Positions 29,962 to 39,605 of a stretch of DNA of 64,000 nucleotides are shown piece by piece. The stretch lies in contig JANQON010000009.1 of the NCBI GenBank assembly GCA_028289605.1, positions 682,001 through 746,000 of the forward strand. The letters are read 5' to 3'. The stretch is from Hyphococcus sp. (GTDB taxonomy: Bacteria; Pseudomonadota; Alphaproteobacteria; Caulobacterales; Parvularculaceae). Both the position numbers and the translations under genes were made by a program. The number at the start of each line of letters is the position of its first letter. Within the stretch, counting starts at the first letter, position 1. The notes under the pieces were generated by a model. The model saw only the letters and a list, made by a program, of their open reading frames with translations, ran no database searches and was not told where the DNA came from.

Positions 29962-31656
29962 TCACGCCCCGATTCTGCTGGTGGCGAATCCAAGCGCAAA
30001 GAGCAATGCAACGACAGCGCAAGCAGCAAGAAATCCAAGAACATCTATCCGGTAACGCGCGAATGTGAACGCACCAGGAAATTTCAACAGATCGACAAGA
30101 ACAAGACTATGGCCGCGTTCGGTGAGCGCCGCCTCGCTTCTTTCCGCCTGTTCAATGTTTTCCCCTTCCAAGATAATTTCGATCCCCTGCTCCTTGAGTT
30201 TGTACTCCTCGCCGACCGGCGTGCGCAGGAGGCCATAGAATTGACGAAGATTCTCCGCCGGCTCTCGCGGGGTTAGCAGGCTTACGAAAATCATCGATGC
30301 AAATCCGACCGGCAAATACAGTGCAATCTGTTGCGGCAAGCTCCAGTCGTACCCGAACGGCAGGTATCCGCCGGTCATCAGAATGCATCCGCCCATGGCG
30401 ATGACAGAAACCCAGACGCCGAAGCGGTTGGCCCGTTCCCACACCAGCGCCACCCAGAATCCGACGCCGAACAGCGCAGTGAATTTCCAGATTATCGTTA
30501 CGCCTTCGACCACCGTCGGTAAAACCAGCGCAAACATCAGCCCGCCAATCACCACAAAGAGCGAGGCGAGCCGGGCGACGCGAAGATAGTGCTTTTCATC
30601 TGCGCTTTTTTTGAAGTACCGACGGTAGAAATTCCGTGTAAAGAGCGCAGAACCTCCGACCATGAAGCTGTCGCATGACGACATTACCGCCGCCGCCATC
30701 GACGCAACCATGAGGCCGACAAGGCCCGCCGGTAGGAGCGCGTTAACTGCCGTCCCAAAGGCCATCTCCCGATCCTCCAGCCCGGGGAACAGCAACGCTG
30801 CGAAAACGCCCGTGAACGCCCAGGCAAGGGTCAAGATCCGTTTGATGAAGTTGCCGTAGGTCCAGCCGATGCGCCCGGCGATCTCCTCCTTGCCGGCGCC
30901 GCCAATCGCCATGTGATGGGGCTGGACGACGATGGAGACCAACCCGTTTACAACCGACATGACGATAAAGAAAAGCGTCACCTCGGCGGGCGCCACAAAG
31001 CTAAACATCCCCGGATCGAGGCCGTCATGATAGGCTGCGATCCCGCCCGCGGCATTTAATGCAAAAGGAATCAACAAAAATGATAGGATCAGAATAAACA
31101 CGCCTTGGATGAAATCCGTAATCACCGCAGCGACAATGCCGCCGACCAACGAGTAGGTGACAAACAGGATGGTCATGATCACGATTGCCGCTTCTGTGGG
31201 CACCTCGCCGCCGGTAATCGCATCAATCGTCGTTCCCGTGCCCTTCAGCATCAGGCCGCAATTGAGCGTGAAGTAGACCAGACCCATGATCGCATACGCA
31301 GCGCCGAGACTTTGACCGTAGCGCCGCTCGAAGAAATCACCCGTCGTGATGTAGCGAAGCCGGCGATAGATCGGCGCCAGCACCCAGAAAAACGGTGTGG
31401 AGAACATCCATACCCATTGATACCAGATGCCGGCGAGCCCAATCTGATAGGAAGCGCCCGCAACCGTCACCGGTTGATCCGTATGCGTTCCGGTGCCGAG
31501 CGCGTGGCCGACCATGAGCAGTTTGCCAAAACGGCGCCCGCCCATAAAAAAGTCGCCCGTGTTTTTGATTGAGGAATAGGTGGAAACGCCGATCCCCGTC
31601 AAAACGGCAAAATAGGCTCCGATGACGACAACATCGAGCGTTGCAAGACCAAACAT
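29962..31656 (-). CDS. Sodium:solute symporter (SSS family)
   Basis: NTGDFFMGGRRFGKLLMVGHALGTGTH, YITTGDFFERRYG, multi-TM. Confidence 0.9.
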   Translation of the reverse strand: MFGLATLDVVVIGAYFAVLTGIGVSTYSSIKNTGDFFMGGRRFGKLLMVGHALGTGTHTDQPVTVAGASYQIGLAGIWYQWVWMFSTPFFWVLAPIYRRLRYITTGDFFERRYGQSLGAAYAIMGLVYFTLNCGLMLKGTGTTIDAITGGEVPTEAAIVIMTILFVTYSLVGGIVAAVITDFIQGVFILILSFLLIPFALNAAGGIAAYHDGLDPGMFSFVAPAEVTLFFIVMSVVNGLVSIVVQPHHMAIGGAGKEEIAGRIGWTYGNFIKRILTLAWAFTGVFAALLFPGLEDREMAFGTAVNALLPAGLVGLMVASMAAAVMSSCDSFMVGGSALFTRNFYRRYFKKSADEKHYLRVARLASLFVVIGGLMFALVLPTVVEGVTIIWKFTALFGVGFWVALVWERANRFGVWVSVIAMGGCILMTGGYLPFGYDWSLPQQIALYLPVGFASMIFVSLLTPREPAENLRQFYGLLRTPVGEEYKLKEQGIEIILEGENIEQAERSEAALTERGHSLVLVDLLKFPGAFTFARYRIDVLGFLAACAVVALLFALGFATSRIGA

Positions 31657-33435
31657 TCAGCGACCTTCTTTTTTTAAATTGCCCCAGCGGTCGCGAAGCA
31701 TGAACGCGGCGCGTTTTGGACGCCTATCACGCGTAAAAACGCCCTTGCGGTTGAGCACGACGCGGCGGAAATGCTGCGACGTTCGAAAATCGGCAAAATT
31801 CCAGACATGTTCTCCAACGCAAGCCGGATGGTTTTCAAGAAGATCGCAATACGCCGCCAGAAAGTTTTCCTGATACTCTTCGGTAAAGAGTTGATCGGTT
31901 GTCGAATGCTCTCCGTGCAGCGCATCGGCGCCGAATTCGAACATGATGATAGGCTTGGCGTGATTGCGGTGGAGTACATCCAGCTCCTTACGCACCATCT
32001 CCGCGCCGCGCTCGATCTGTCCTGGCGCATTGTACCAGCCGTGATAGCGATTAAGTCCAATAACATCGACGCGTGAAAACGCCGGATCGTCGACGCCGGC
32101 ATATTGTACGTTTGCAGTCGTCAGCGGCCGCGTCTTGTCGAGGTCGCGGGCTTTTTGCGTAAGCGCGTCCCAATACAGTCCGGCGTTTTCTTCATTGTAT
32201 TCCGCCTCGCCAAGATAGCCAGGCTCATTGGCGAGGCACCACATGATGACGCAAGGGTGGTTACGATCGCGAGCGATTTGCGCTTCAAGCGCGCGCTTGT
32301 GATTGGCGAGAGTCTGCTCGTCAGCGATCCGAAAATCGAGATTGACCGAAGCTAGCTCAGATACGACGAGAAACCCGTGGCGATCTGCATAGTCAAGCAT
32401 CTCCTCTGCGTACGGGTAGTGTGACGTCCGGAAGGAATTTGCGTTGATCCAACGCATCAGGCCGAAATCTTTTACTAAAAAGGGAAGATTGAGAGCTCGA
32501 CCGGAGATGGGAGCGTCTTCGTGCTTGCCAAAACCGCGCAGAAAAATTCGCTCTCCATTGAGCAGGAGACTGGCGCCGACCACCTTTATCGTTCGAATAC
32601 CGACTAATTGCGAGACCGCGTCCACGATCTCGCCATCTTCCTCCAAAAACGCTGTCAACTCATAGAGCGCCGGACAGTCCGGCGACCAGAGATCGGGCGC
32701 GTCAACAATCAGGTTCGCGACCCCTGACAGTGGAGCGAGCCGGGCTTGCGCTACCGTCTCACCCCGTCTTTTGAGGACAAGGGAGACGCCGTCGCCGCCT
32801 TCCGCATGGGTCCGGACGACGACTTTTCCGGCGCCGTCTTGAATGTCTGTTTCAATTTCCCAAGCGGTGATAGGCCTCTTCGGGAGGGCCAGAAGCTTCA
32901 CCGGCCGGTGAAGCCCGCCATAGGGAAAGAAGTCGGGGCGCGTTGCCGGAAAGACTTCGTCTTTGAGCCGATTCTCCCGTTCAAAATCTTCGCTCGAGAT
33001 CGCCGGCGTAATCCAATCGTAGTCAAAAAGATTGGTCACCTTGACGGCGACGCGCAGTGTCTCGCCCGGGATAGCGTGACCGGTTACATCGCACTCAAAG
33101 GGCATGTAGGGGAGATTACTCTCGCCGACAGCTGCGCCGTTTGCCCAAACTATTGCGCGAAAATCGGCAGATCCGAATCTTAAGATCAGCTTCTGATCAG
33201 CATACGTTTCAGGCACAAAGACGTCACGGAACAGCCACGCGGCGCCGGTATAATTCATGAGACCAGCTTCGGCGAGTTGTTCGTTCCACGAACCAGGCAC
33301 GGCAACGTCCAGCCATGTGTCTACGCCGTTGGCCCAGCCCTCTGTCTCGCCGACGTCGTCCGGATCGGCGCGAAACCGCCAAAGCCCATCAAGCTCCAGA
33401 TAATTTCGGTATCGATTGCGCTGTGGGCGGATCAC
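31657..33435 (-). CDS. Cytoplasmic GH2 beta-glucuronidase
   Basis: LDGLWRFRADPDDVGETEGW, VAVPGSWNEQ, GFGKHEDAPISGRALN, NSFRTSHYPYAEEMLDYADRHGFLVVSE, WCLANEPG, MFEFGADALHG; no signal peptide. Confidence 0.92.
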   Translation of the reverse strand: MIRPQRNRYRNYLELDGLWRFRADPDDVGETEGWANGVDTWLDVAVPGSWNEQLAEAGLMNYTGAAWLFRDVFVPETYADQKLILRFGSADFRAIVWANGAAVGESNLPYMPFECDVTGHAIPGETLRVAVKVTNLFDYDWITPAISSEDFERENRLKDEVFPATRPDFFPYGGLHRPVKLLALPKRPITAWEIETDIQDGAGKVVVRTHAEGGDGVSLVLKRRGETVAQARLAPLSGVANLIVDAPDLWSPDCPALYELTAFLEEDGEIVDAVSQLVGIRTIKVVGASLLLNGERIFLRGFGKHEDAPISGRALNLPFLVKDFGLMRWINANSFRTSHYPYAEEMLDYADRHGFLVVSELASVNLDFRIADEQTLANHKRALEAQIARDRNHPCVIMWCLANEPGYLGEAEYNEENAGLYWDALTQKARDLDKTRPLTTANVQYAGVDDPAFSRVDVIGLNRYHGWYNAPGQIERGAEMVRKELDVLHRNHAKPIIMFEFGADALHGEHSTTDQLFTEEYQENFLAAYCDLLENHPACVGEHVWNFADFRTSQHFRRVVLNRKGVFTRDRRPKRAAFMLRDRWGNLKKEGR

Positions 33436-33558
33436 CGATTACTCCATGATGTGGGCGGCGATGACTGTAATCGAACACGTCGCTCGTAGACACATCTTCA
33501 TCGAGGATTTCCACCTGTTAGAACGAGCGATAAGACATCGCCTGCCCCAATCAAGATA

Positions 33559-33592
33559 CGGCGGCGCACCGACTGCCATCTGTGCGCCGCCG
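33559..33592 (-). terminator. Hairpin after TonB receptor 2
   Basis: Perfect 11-bp inverted repeat CGGCGGCGCAC / GTGCGCCGCCG with 12-nt loop in the receptor-GH2 gap; no clear T run. Confidence 0.55.
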
Positions 33593-33635
33593 AATTGCCC
33601 GCGCCCCGCAAAAAGGCGCTGGCGAGGGAGAGGCT

Positions 33636-36600
33636 TTAGAAACGGGCCCGGACGCCGATTTGATATGTTGCGCCCGTTGCCTCACGCTCACGGAAGATCG
33701 CTCCGTTCAGGACTGTATTCCCGCCGCGATAGTACCGGTTGTCTTCCGCATCGGTGATGTTGATAGCGTCGAAATACACTTGAATTGCATCTGAAACTTG
33801 CCATCGTGCGTTGATATCGAACTGGGTGCGGCTCTCCTCCAGCACGTCGCCGGCCGGATCGTTGGCGTCGTCAAGTTCTCCATCGTTAAGCGCCCGCAAC
33901 CGTTCGCCCTGGTGGACCATGGCGCCGCGAAGGGAAAATGTGTCGTTCTCCCACCCGACGGAAACATTGCCGATAATGTCTGACTGATCCGGGAAGGGAA
34001 ACGCCCTGTCGACCTGGACAGCCGTCGCTTCACTGTCCGCGAACGTGGCGTTGCCTTGAACGAAGAGACCGCTCAGCAGGCCCGGAAGGAATCGGTAGGC
34101 CTGGTAGTAGCTGATCTCTACGCCGTAGATCTCCGCTTCATCGCCATTGACGAATGTATCGACGCTGCTGACGCCGGTGCTGTCGATGGTGAAATCATCA
34201 ACCTCCAGACCAAGAGACGTCACGTCATCGCCGGCCAGGCTAATCGGCACGATGAAGTTTTCGATCTGCTTATAGAAACCGGCGACCGAAATTGCGGTGT
34301 TATCATTCGGATACCACGCGACGGACAAGTCGAAATTGTTCGACGTCAACGGATCCAGGGTCGGATCGCGAAACTGAACGCCTTCCGATTCGAATTGGCC
34401 GTCCTCACCCTCACGCAGTAGAGCTTCTGCGATCGCCAGGTCGACCTCGTCAATGCTCGCCAATGATCCGCCAAACGTATCATCGATGACTTCCTGTAAC
34501 GTGTCTTCGTCCGTCAGCTCGTCTGTTTGGAAACGTTGAATCGCCGCCGCTTCACCAAATTCTGGGCGCTTGATCCCTTCTGTATAGGACGCGCGAACAA
34601 CCATCGTATCGACAGGTTCCCACCGCACATTCACGCTTGGAAATATCTCCGTATAGCTGTTGCCGCCGGTAAGCGTGCCAAATGGCGCATTGTCCTGACG
34701 CGACAAGCTGAATGCGGCGATTTCGTCGTCCGAAAGGCCGCCGGCTTCTAGCGCGTCGACCAGAACCTCAGTCGTGTTGTCGCTAAAATTGACCTCGCGG
34801 AACGCCGCGCCCGTGCTCGTATAGTCGGTGCTTTCGACCCGCACGCCTGCGATGATTTGCAGATTCTCGAGCGGCTCAATGGTGAATTGGCCGTAACCGG
34901 ACCAGATCTCTTCCTTGGCCGTGAAATCCTGCTGGAGATTGAGGCGCGTGATGAATGTCCCGCGCTCAGCTACAGTGCCGACGCGCCCATTGGCAATGAG
35001 ACCGCGCAACACTTCTTCGATATCAGCCTCGCTTGGGCTGAAAGGAATGAAGAGGTCGGTGTTTTCAACCTGCGGCGCCGGATTGAAGTCGGCCAGCGTC
35101 GCGCCGGCATCGACCAAATACTCGACGCGGTCGAAATCAAAGACGCGCTCTCTATCACGGTATTGACCGCCAAACTTCGCCGCCGCTTCTCGCCCGAACA
35201 ATTCAAACTTCTTTTCAATATTCAAGTAGTATGAATTGAATTTGTCCTCCGACATTGAGAAACGTTCATTGGGCGTGCCGAAGCGTTCACCGTTGATGCT
35301 CGTGCTGTTGATGGGGAACCCGGCAGCTGTCGTCGGATCGGGATCGTCAGCGTCGACGTCAAAGACCTCTGGCGAAAGCGATATGTCAACGCCCTCTTGA
35401 CCAAGATTGGAAAAGGTTTGCGTGATGTTATCAGAGCGGAAACGCGCTTCCAGAATTTGCGTTTCTTCCGTGTTCCGCGAAATGTCGACGCCATAGTTGA
35501 GCGTCAACGTGTCTTTAAACTCGCTGGTTCCCTCAAAGGCAACTGTATAAACTTGGTCTTGCTCATCACCAGGTCGAATTCGCCGTTCGGACCGACCGTC
35601 TTCAAATACACCGAATAATTCACCATCGTCCTCAAGGCCAAATTCAACCACTTCGTCGACATCGCCGGGATCAAAGCCCGGATCGTTGATATCGACAAAA
35701 TCGCCTTCCGAACGAGAGAGATCGAAGGTGGATCGCGTATTCAGCCGACCCGTATCGGTGTCAGAATAACTACCGCGAACAGCAAATAGATGGTTTTCGA
35801 GCTCCCATTCAATTTGCCCATTCAGCGAGATGCGCTCGCGATCGCGAACATCCGAACGCAAATCGAACTCCTGCGGGACAAGATAGCATTCGAGGATGAG
35901 ATCGCCGTCAGTGCAGTCGTCAGCGTCATTGTCCCATTCAAGATCGCCGCCATCGTCATTAAGGACCATGAAAAACAACCCGTCGCCGGCTTCCACCTGA
36001 TCCGTCGCCGTCTCGCGCTGCAGATAGGTGATGCTGCCGGCGATACCGATGCGGCTTGCGTCGAGATCAAATATCTTGGTGAATTCGCCGGAGAACCTCG
36101 GATTGAATGCTTCGTTTTTCTCCTGGTATCCGACTTCGGCGCGCGCGCCGATCGAGTCCCTGCCGCGCGACAAAGCAGAAATCGACTTTAGGTTGACAGT
36201 GCCGGCGATTGCGTCCGCTTCCATTTCCGGCAACAGCGTTTTAATGACTTCGATTTGCGAGAGATTGTCTGCAGAGAAGAAATCAAGATTTGTGGAGTTG
36301 ATCTCCGGATCGCTCGTCCCAAGCCGGGCGCCGTCAAGGGTAATCGTCGCAAATTCCGTCGGCAAGCCGCGCACAGACACCTGCTGGCCTTCGCCATTGG
36401 TGCGATTGATCGAAACGCCCGGCACCCGCTGCAGGGCTTCTGCAACGGTTGGGTCGCCGAACTGACCGATGTCGTCGGCGGTCACGATAGACTTAAACTG
36501 ATCAGCGTCCCGCTCAAGCTGGTTGGCCGACTGGATGGCGCTTCGGAAACCCGTCACGACAATAACGTCTTCGTCATCGGCGTTTTCACCGTCGTTTTGC

Positions 36601-36704
36601 GCCAGCGCCGAAGACGGCAGCGCAATGGCGCTCGAGATCGCGCTGGCGGATGCAAAGAGCGCTGCGCGGACGCCGCGCCGACGGCGGTGTTGATAAATAG
36701 CCAT
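33636..36704 (-). CDS. TonB-dependent receptor (Xanthomonas/Caulobacter type)
   Basis: VIVVTGFRSAIQSANQLERDADQFKSIVTADDIGQFGDPTVAEALQRVPGVSINRTNGEGQQVSVRGLP; C-terminal YQIGVRARF. Confidence 0.94.
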   Translation of the reverse strand: MAIYQHRRRRGVRAALFASASAISSAIALPSSALAQNDGENADDEDVIVVTGFRSAIQSANQLERDADQFKSIVTADDIGQFGDPTVAEALQRVPGVSINRTNGEGQQVSVRGLPTEFATITLDGARLGTSDPEINSTNLDFFSADNLSQIEVIKTLLPEMEADAIAGTVNLKSISALSRGRDSIGARAEVGYQEKNEAFNPRFSGEFTKIFDLDASRIGIAGSITYLQRETATDQVEAGDGLFFMVLNDDGGDLEWDNDADDCTDGDLILECYLVPQEFDLRSDVRDRERISLNGQIEWELENHLFAVRGSYSDTDTGRLNTRSTFDLSRSEGDFVDINDPGFDPGDVDEVVEFGLEDDGELFGVFEDGRSERRIRPGDEQDQVYTVAFEGTSEFKDTLTLNYGVDISRNTEETQILEARFRSDNITQTFSNLGQEGVDISLSPEVFDVDADDPDPTTAAGFPINSTSINGERFGTPNERFSMSEDKFNSYYLNIEKKFELFGREAAAKFGGQYRDRERVFDFDRVEYLVDAGATLADFNPAPQVENTDLFIPFSPSEADIEEVLRGLIANGRVGTVAERGTFITRLNLQQDFTAKEEIWSGYGQFTIEPLENLQIIAGVRVESTDYTSTGAAFREVNFSDNTTEVLVDALEAGGLSDDEIAAFSLSRQDNAPFGTLTGGNSYTEIFPSVNVRWEPVDTMVVRASYTEGIKRPEFGEAAAIQRFQTDELTDEDTLQEVIDDTFGGSLASIDEVDLAIAEALLREGEDGQFESEGVQFRDPTLDPLTSNNFDLSVAWYPNDNTAISVAGFYKQIENFIVPISLAGDDVTSLGLEVDDFTIDSTGVSSVDTFVNGDEAEIYGVEISYYQAYRFLPGLLSGLFVQGNATFADSEATAVQVDRAFPFPDQSDIIGNVSVGWENDTFSLRGAMVHQGERLRALNDGELDDANDPAGDVLEESRTQFDINARWQVSDAIQVYFDAINITDAEDNRYYRGGNTVLNGAIFREREATGATYQIGVRARF

Positions 36705-36781
36705 TGCTGAAGTCCTCCCGGGTCGTCAGATACGCGGCTCGAGCGGCCGCTTGGTAGGGCGGCATTAACGCTCGAAAAAAA

Positions 36782-36794
36782 TTGGTTTGTCCAG
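36782..36794. promoter_or_regulatory. Putative GntR/FadR-type operator TTGGTTTGTCCAG
   Basis: Motif-family match upstream of TonB receptor 2, near-identical to TTGGTCTGTCCAG at 42525. Confidence 0.5.
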
Positions 36795-36963
36795 TACAGC
36801 CTATCCAGACAGTCCGGTTTTCCTATCAGCAGCAGCGCCCCGGGAGGGCTGGAAACGGCTGCACACACACCCCCAATAACGCTTTTTCTTTCTTATTTTC
36901 CGAAGCTTACGGCCGGCCCGCGCAATCGCGGCACAGGGCCGTTCATGATCGCGAGGCGGCCCA

Positions 36964-36976
36964 CTGGCCAGACAAA
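36964..36976. promoter_or_regulatory. Weaker operator-like site CTGGCCAGACAAA
   Basis: Partial match to the shared motif in the same divergent gap. Confidence 0.3.
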
Positions 36977-37019
36977 ATCCCGCGAATGTTGCTGAATTGC
37001 CACGATTCATATATGAATA

Positions 37020-37032
37020 TGGACCTGACCAA
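37020..37032. promoter_or_regulatory. Putative operator TGGACCTGACCAA
   Basis: 11/13 match to TTGGYCTGACCAA, about 100 bp upstream of GH28 gene. Confidence 0.45.
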
Positions 37033-37129
37033 TTTACCAACCATCCGTTTTTCCATACGCTCGCCGTCGCCCCCTTTCGCCCAAAACCGTAGCGTGCATT
37101 GATGTGGCGCTCCGGCCGGAGACATCGCA

Positions 37130-38599
37130 ATGACTCAGCCCGCTCTAACCCGACGCCTGTTTTTAACATCCGTCTCATCTGTTGGTTTGGCGTCCGCCGT
37201 CGGATGCGCAGGCGAACAGTCCGGAAAAACAGCCTCGCGCGCCGCAGAAGGTACGCCGCAAAGCCGGTCGTCGCCCAGCGATCTTGCGTGGCGGCGCGCG
37301 CAGGAGATTGTCGACGGAATAGCGGAACCCAACATTCCCGATGCAGCGTTTTCCATTGTGGACTTCGGCGCGACAGACGGCGCAGCGGACTCGCGTCCTG
37401 CTGCTCTCGCAGCCATTGCAGCCGCGTCAGAAGCCGGCGGCGGACGCGTCATTTTTCCCAAAGGGCTCTGGGAAATGGACGGTCCGCTCCATCTGAAAAG
37501 CAAGATTGCGCTGCATCTCGAAGAAGGCGCGCATGTTCGCTTCTCCGGACGGCCTGACGCCTACCTTCCCCTCGTCTTCACGCGTTGGGAAGGAACGGAA
37601 GTCTACAACTATTCGCCGTTTATTTACGGACGCGACCTTGAAGACATCGCCATCACTGGACCAGGAAAAATAGACGGTCAGGGTGCTGAGAATTTTCTAC
37701 CATGGCGTAAACAGCAGAAACCGTCCCAGAATAAGCTGCGGCAGCAAGGCATTGACGGCGTCCCCGTAGATGAAAGGGTATACGGGCCGGGCGAATGGTT
37801 GCGTCCGCAATTCATCCAGTTTGTAAACTGTCGGCGTATTCTGATCGACGGGCCCAGGATATTCGACTCACCGTTCTGGGTGATTCATCCGGTCTATTGC
37901 GATCATGTTACGGTGCGCAATGTATATGTGAAAAGCGATCACATAAATTCCGACGGCGTCGACCCGGACTCATCCGCAAACGTGTTGATCGAGAACTGCG
38001 AGTTCGACGTAGGCGACGACGGCGTCGCCCTCAAAGCCGGGCGCGATCAGGACGGCTGGCGGGTCGCCAAGCCGACGCGCCGCGTGGTGATCCGAAACAA
38101 TCGTTATTCAGGCAATACCGGCGGCGCGTTGGCGATCGGTTCAGAGATGTCGGGCGGCGTCGAAGAAGTGTTTGTCGAAAACTTTACAATGCAGGAAACC
38201 CATCACGGCCTCTACTTCAAGGCCAATCTTGATCGCGGCGGGCGCATCCGCGACGTTCACATCCGCAACATCGAAATGGCGTCCGCGGGAACAGTTTTGA
38301 TTTTCACAAATGACTATCACAGCTACCGCGGCGGCAACTATCCGACGACATTTGAGGATGTAACGGTGAAAAACGTTCGCTGCGATAAAACGCAGCTCGG
38401 CGTGAGCGTGGTCGGCCACCCGGACGCGCCAGTACGCAACGTTTACGTTGAGGACCTGACTATCAACGCTGCAGACACTCCGCTGCGCATTGACCATGTA
38501 AAAGACCTTCAGTTCGAAAATGTCATGATTAACGGCGAACCGGTTGAAGCAGTCGATAAGACGGCGCCCGAAACGTTCGAGATCATAACACGGCACTAA
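37130..38599 (+). CDS. GH28 polygalacturonase-like protein, Tat/lipoprotein-type signal
   Basis: TRRLFLTSVSSVGLASAVGC; NSDGVDPDSSANVLIENCEFDVGDDGVALKAGRDQDG and NTGGALAIGSEMSGG: GH28 catalytic NxD, DD, GxS. Confidence 0.9.
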   Translation: MTQPALTRRLFLTSVSSVGLASAVGCAGEQSGKTASRAAEGTPQSRSSPSDLAWRRAQEIVDGIAEPNIPDAAFSIVDFGATDGAADSRPAALAAIAAASEAGGGRVIFPKGLWEMDGPLHLKSKIALHLEEGAHVRFSGRPDAYLPLVFTRWEGTEVYNYSPFIYGRDLEDIAITGPGKIDGQGAENFLPWRKQQKPSQNKLRQQGIDGVPVDERVYGPGEWLRPQFIQFVNCRRILIDGPRIFDSPFWVIHPVYCDHVTVRNVYVKSDHINSDGVDPDSSANVLIENCEFDVGDDGVALKAGRDQDGWRVAKPTRRVVIRNNRYSGNTGGALAIGSEMSGGVEEVFVENFTMQETHHGLYFKANLDRGGRIRDVHIRNIEMASAGTVLIFTNDYHSYRGGNYPTTFEDVTVKNVRCDKTQLGVSVVGHPDAPVRNVYVEDLTINAADTPLRIDHVKDLQFENVMINGEPVEAVDKTAPETFEIITRH

Positions 38600-38612
38600 G
38601 GCAAACGGGTTG

Positions 38613-39605
38613 TCAGGGCGCCGCGCTTGCGGCTTGTATGTCGGCGGCGAGATTTTGCTCCGTGGGCGACGTCAGAAACCTGTCCCACACCGGACGCACC
38701 GCAGCGACAAATGCGTCATGGTCTATATCTTCGATCACCTCGACGTCGCTTTCGGTCAGTATCCTGTTGCGCGACGCCGCAACCCGCGCATCCCACAGCC
38801 TACGCATATAGGGCACGGACTCCGATGCGGCTTCCCGCACGTGGCGCCGGTCCTCATCGCTGAGCTTATTCCATGTGCGCATCGACATGAGCAGTATTTC
38901 GGGCGCGATAACATGACGAGTCAGACTGTAGAACTTGACAGCCTCGAAGTGCCGCGAACTTTCAAAAGACGGCCAATTATTCTCAGCGCCGTCGACAACA
39001 CCCTGAACAAGCGCCTGGTAAACCTCGCCATAGGACATCGGTGTCGCATTGCCGCCCAAGGCGCTGACCAGCGCAACAAAGACATCCGACGTCTGAACTC
39101 GAATTTTGAGACCCTCCATATCCGCAGGCGTTCGGATCGGGCGTTTCGTATTGTAAAACGAGCGGGCCCCGGAATCATAGAAACAAAGCCCCTTCAAACC
39201 GTGCGGCGCAAGCGCATCGAGCAGTTGTTGTCCTGGGGCGCCGTCCATCGCCGCTCGCATGTGAGCGATTGAGCGAAACATAAAGGGCAGCGTCGGCACA
39301 GCCATCACCGGCGCAACCGACGCCAGCGGCGCCAGATTCAATCGATTCAAATCGAGCCCGCCGAAAACCGTTATCTCCAGCGCATCCTTCTCTTCGCCAA
39401 GTTGTCCGCCCGGATACGTCTTAACGCGCAGCCGACCGCCGGTGCGTTCCTCAAGACGTTTGCCGAGAAACTTTACGGCCTCAACTGTGGGATACCCGTC
39501 CGGATGAGTGTCCGTCGCCGTCAATCGGCGCGGTCCGACGCCTCTCTCGCATCCGGCGAGCGGTGCGGACGAAGCGGCCATGAGAAGAGCGCGACGTGTA
39601 ATCAC
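38613..39605 (-). CDS. TRAP transporter substrate-binding protein (DctP family), lipoprotein/Tat-type signal
   Basis: GTG start overlapping GH28 stop: VITRRALLMAASSAPLAGCERG; KIRVQTSDVFVALVSALGGNATPMSYGEVYQALVQGVVDGAENNWPSF. Confidence 0.88.
   Translation of the reverse strand: MITRRALLMAASSAPLAGCERGVGPRRLTATDTHPDGYPTVEAVKFLGKRLEERTGGRLRVKTYPGGQLGEEKDALEITVFGGLDLNRLNLAPLASVAPVMAVPTLPFMFRSIAHMRAAMDGAPGQQLLDALAPHGLKGLCFYDSGARSFYNTKRPIRTPADMEGLKIRVQTSDVFVALVSALGGNATPMSYGEVYQALVQGVVDGAENNWPSFESSRHFEAVKFYSLTRHVIAPEILLMSMRTWNKLSDEDRRHVREAASESVPYMRRLWDARVAASRNRILTESDVEVIEDIDHDAFVAAVRPVWDRFLTSPTEQNLAADIQAASAAP

Noticed and set aside
29038-30276. 412-aa plus-strand ORF
   Set aside because: Antisense to creatininase and SSS symporter genes; no family-like sequence.
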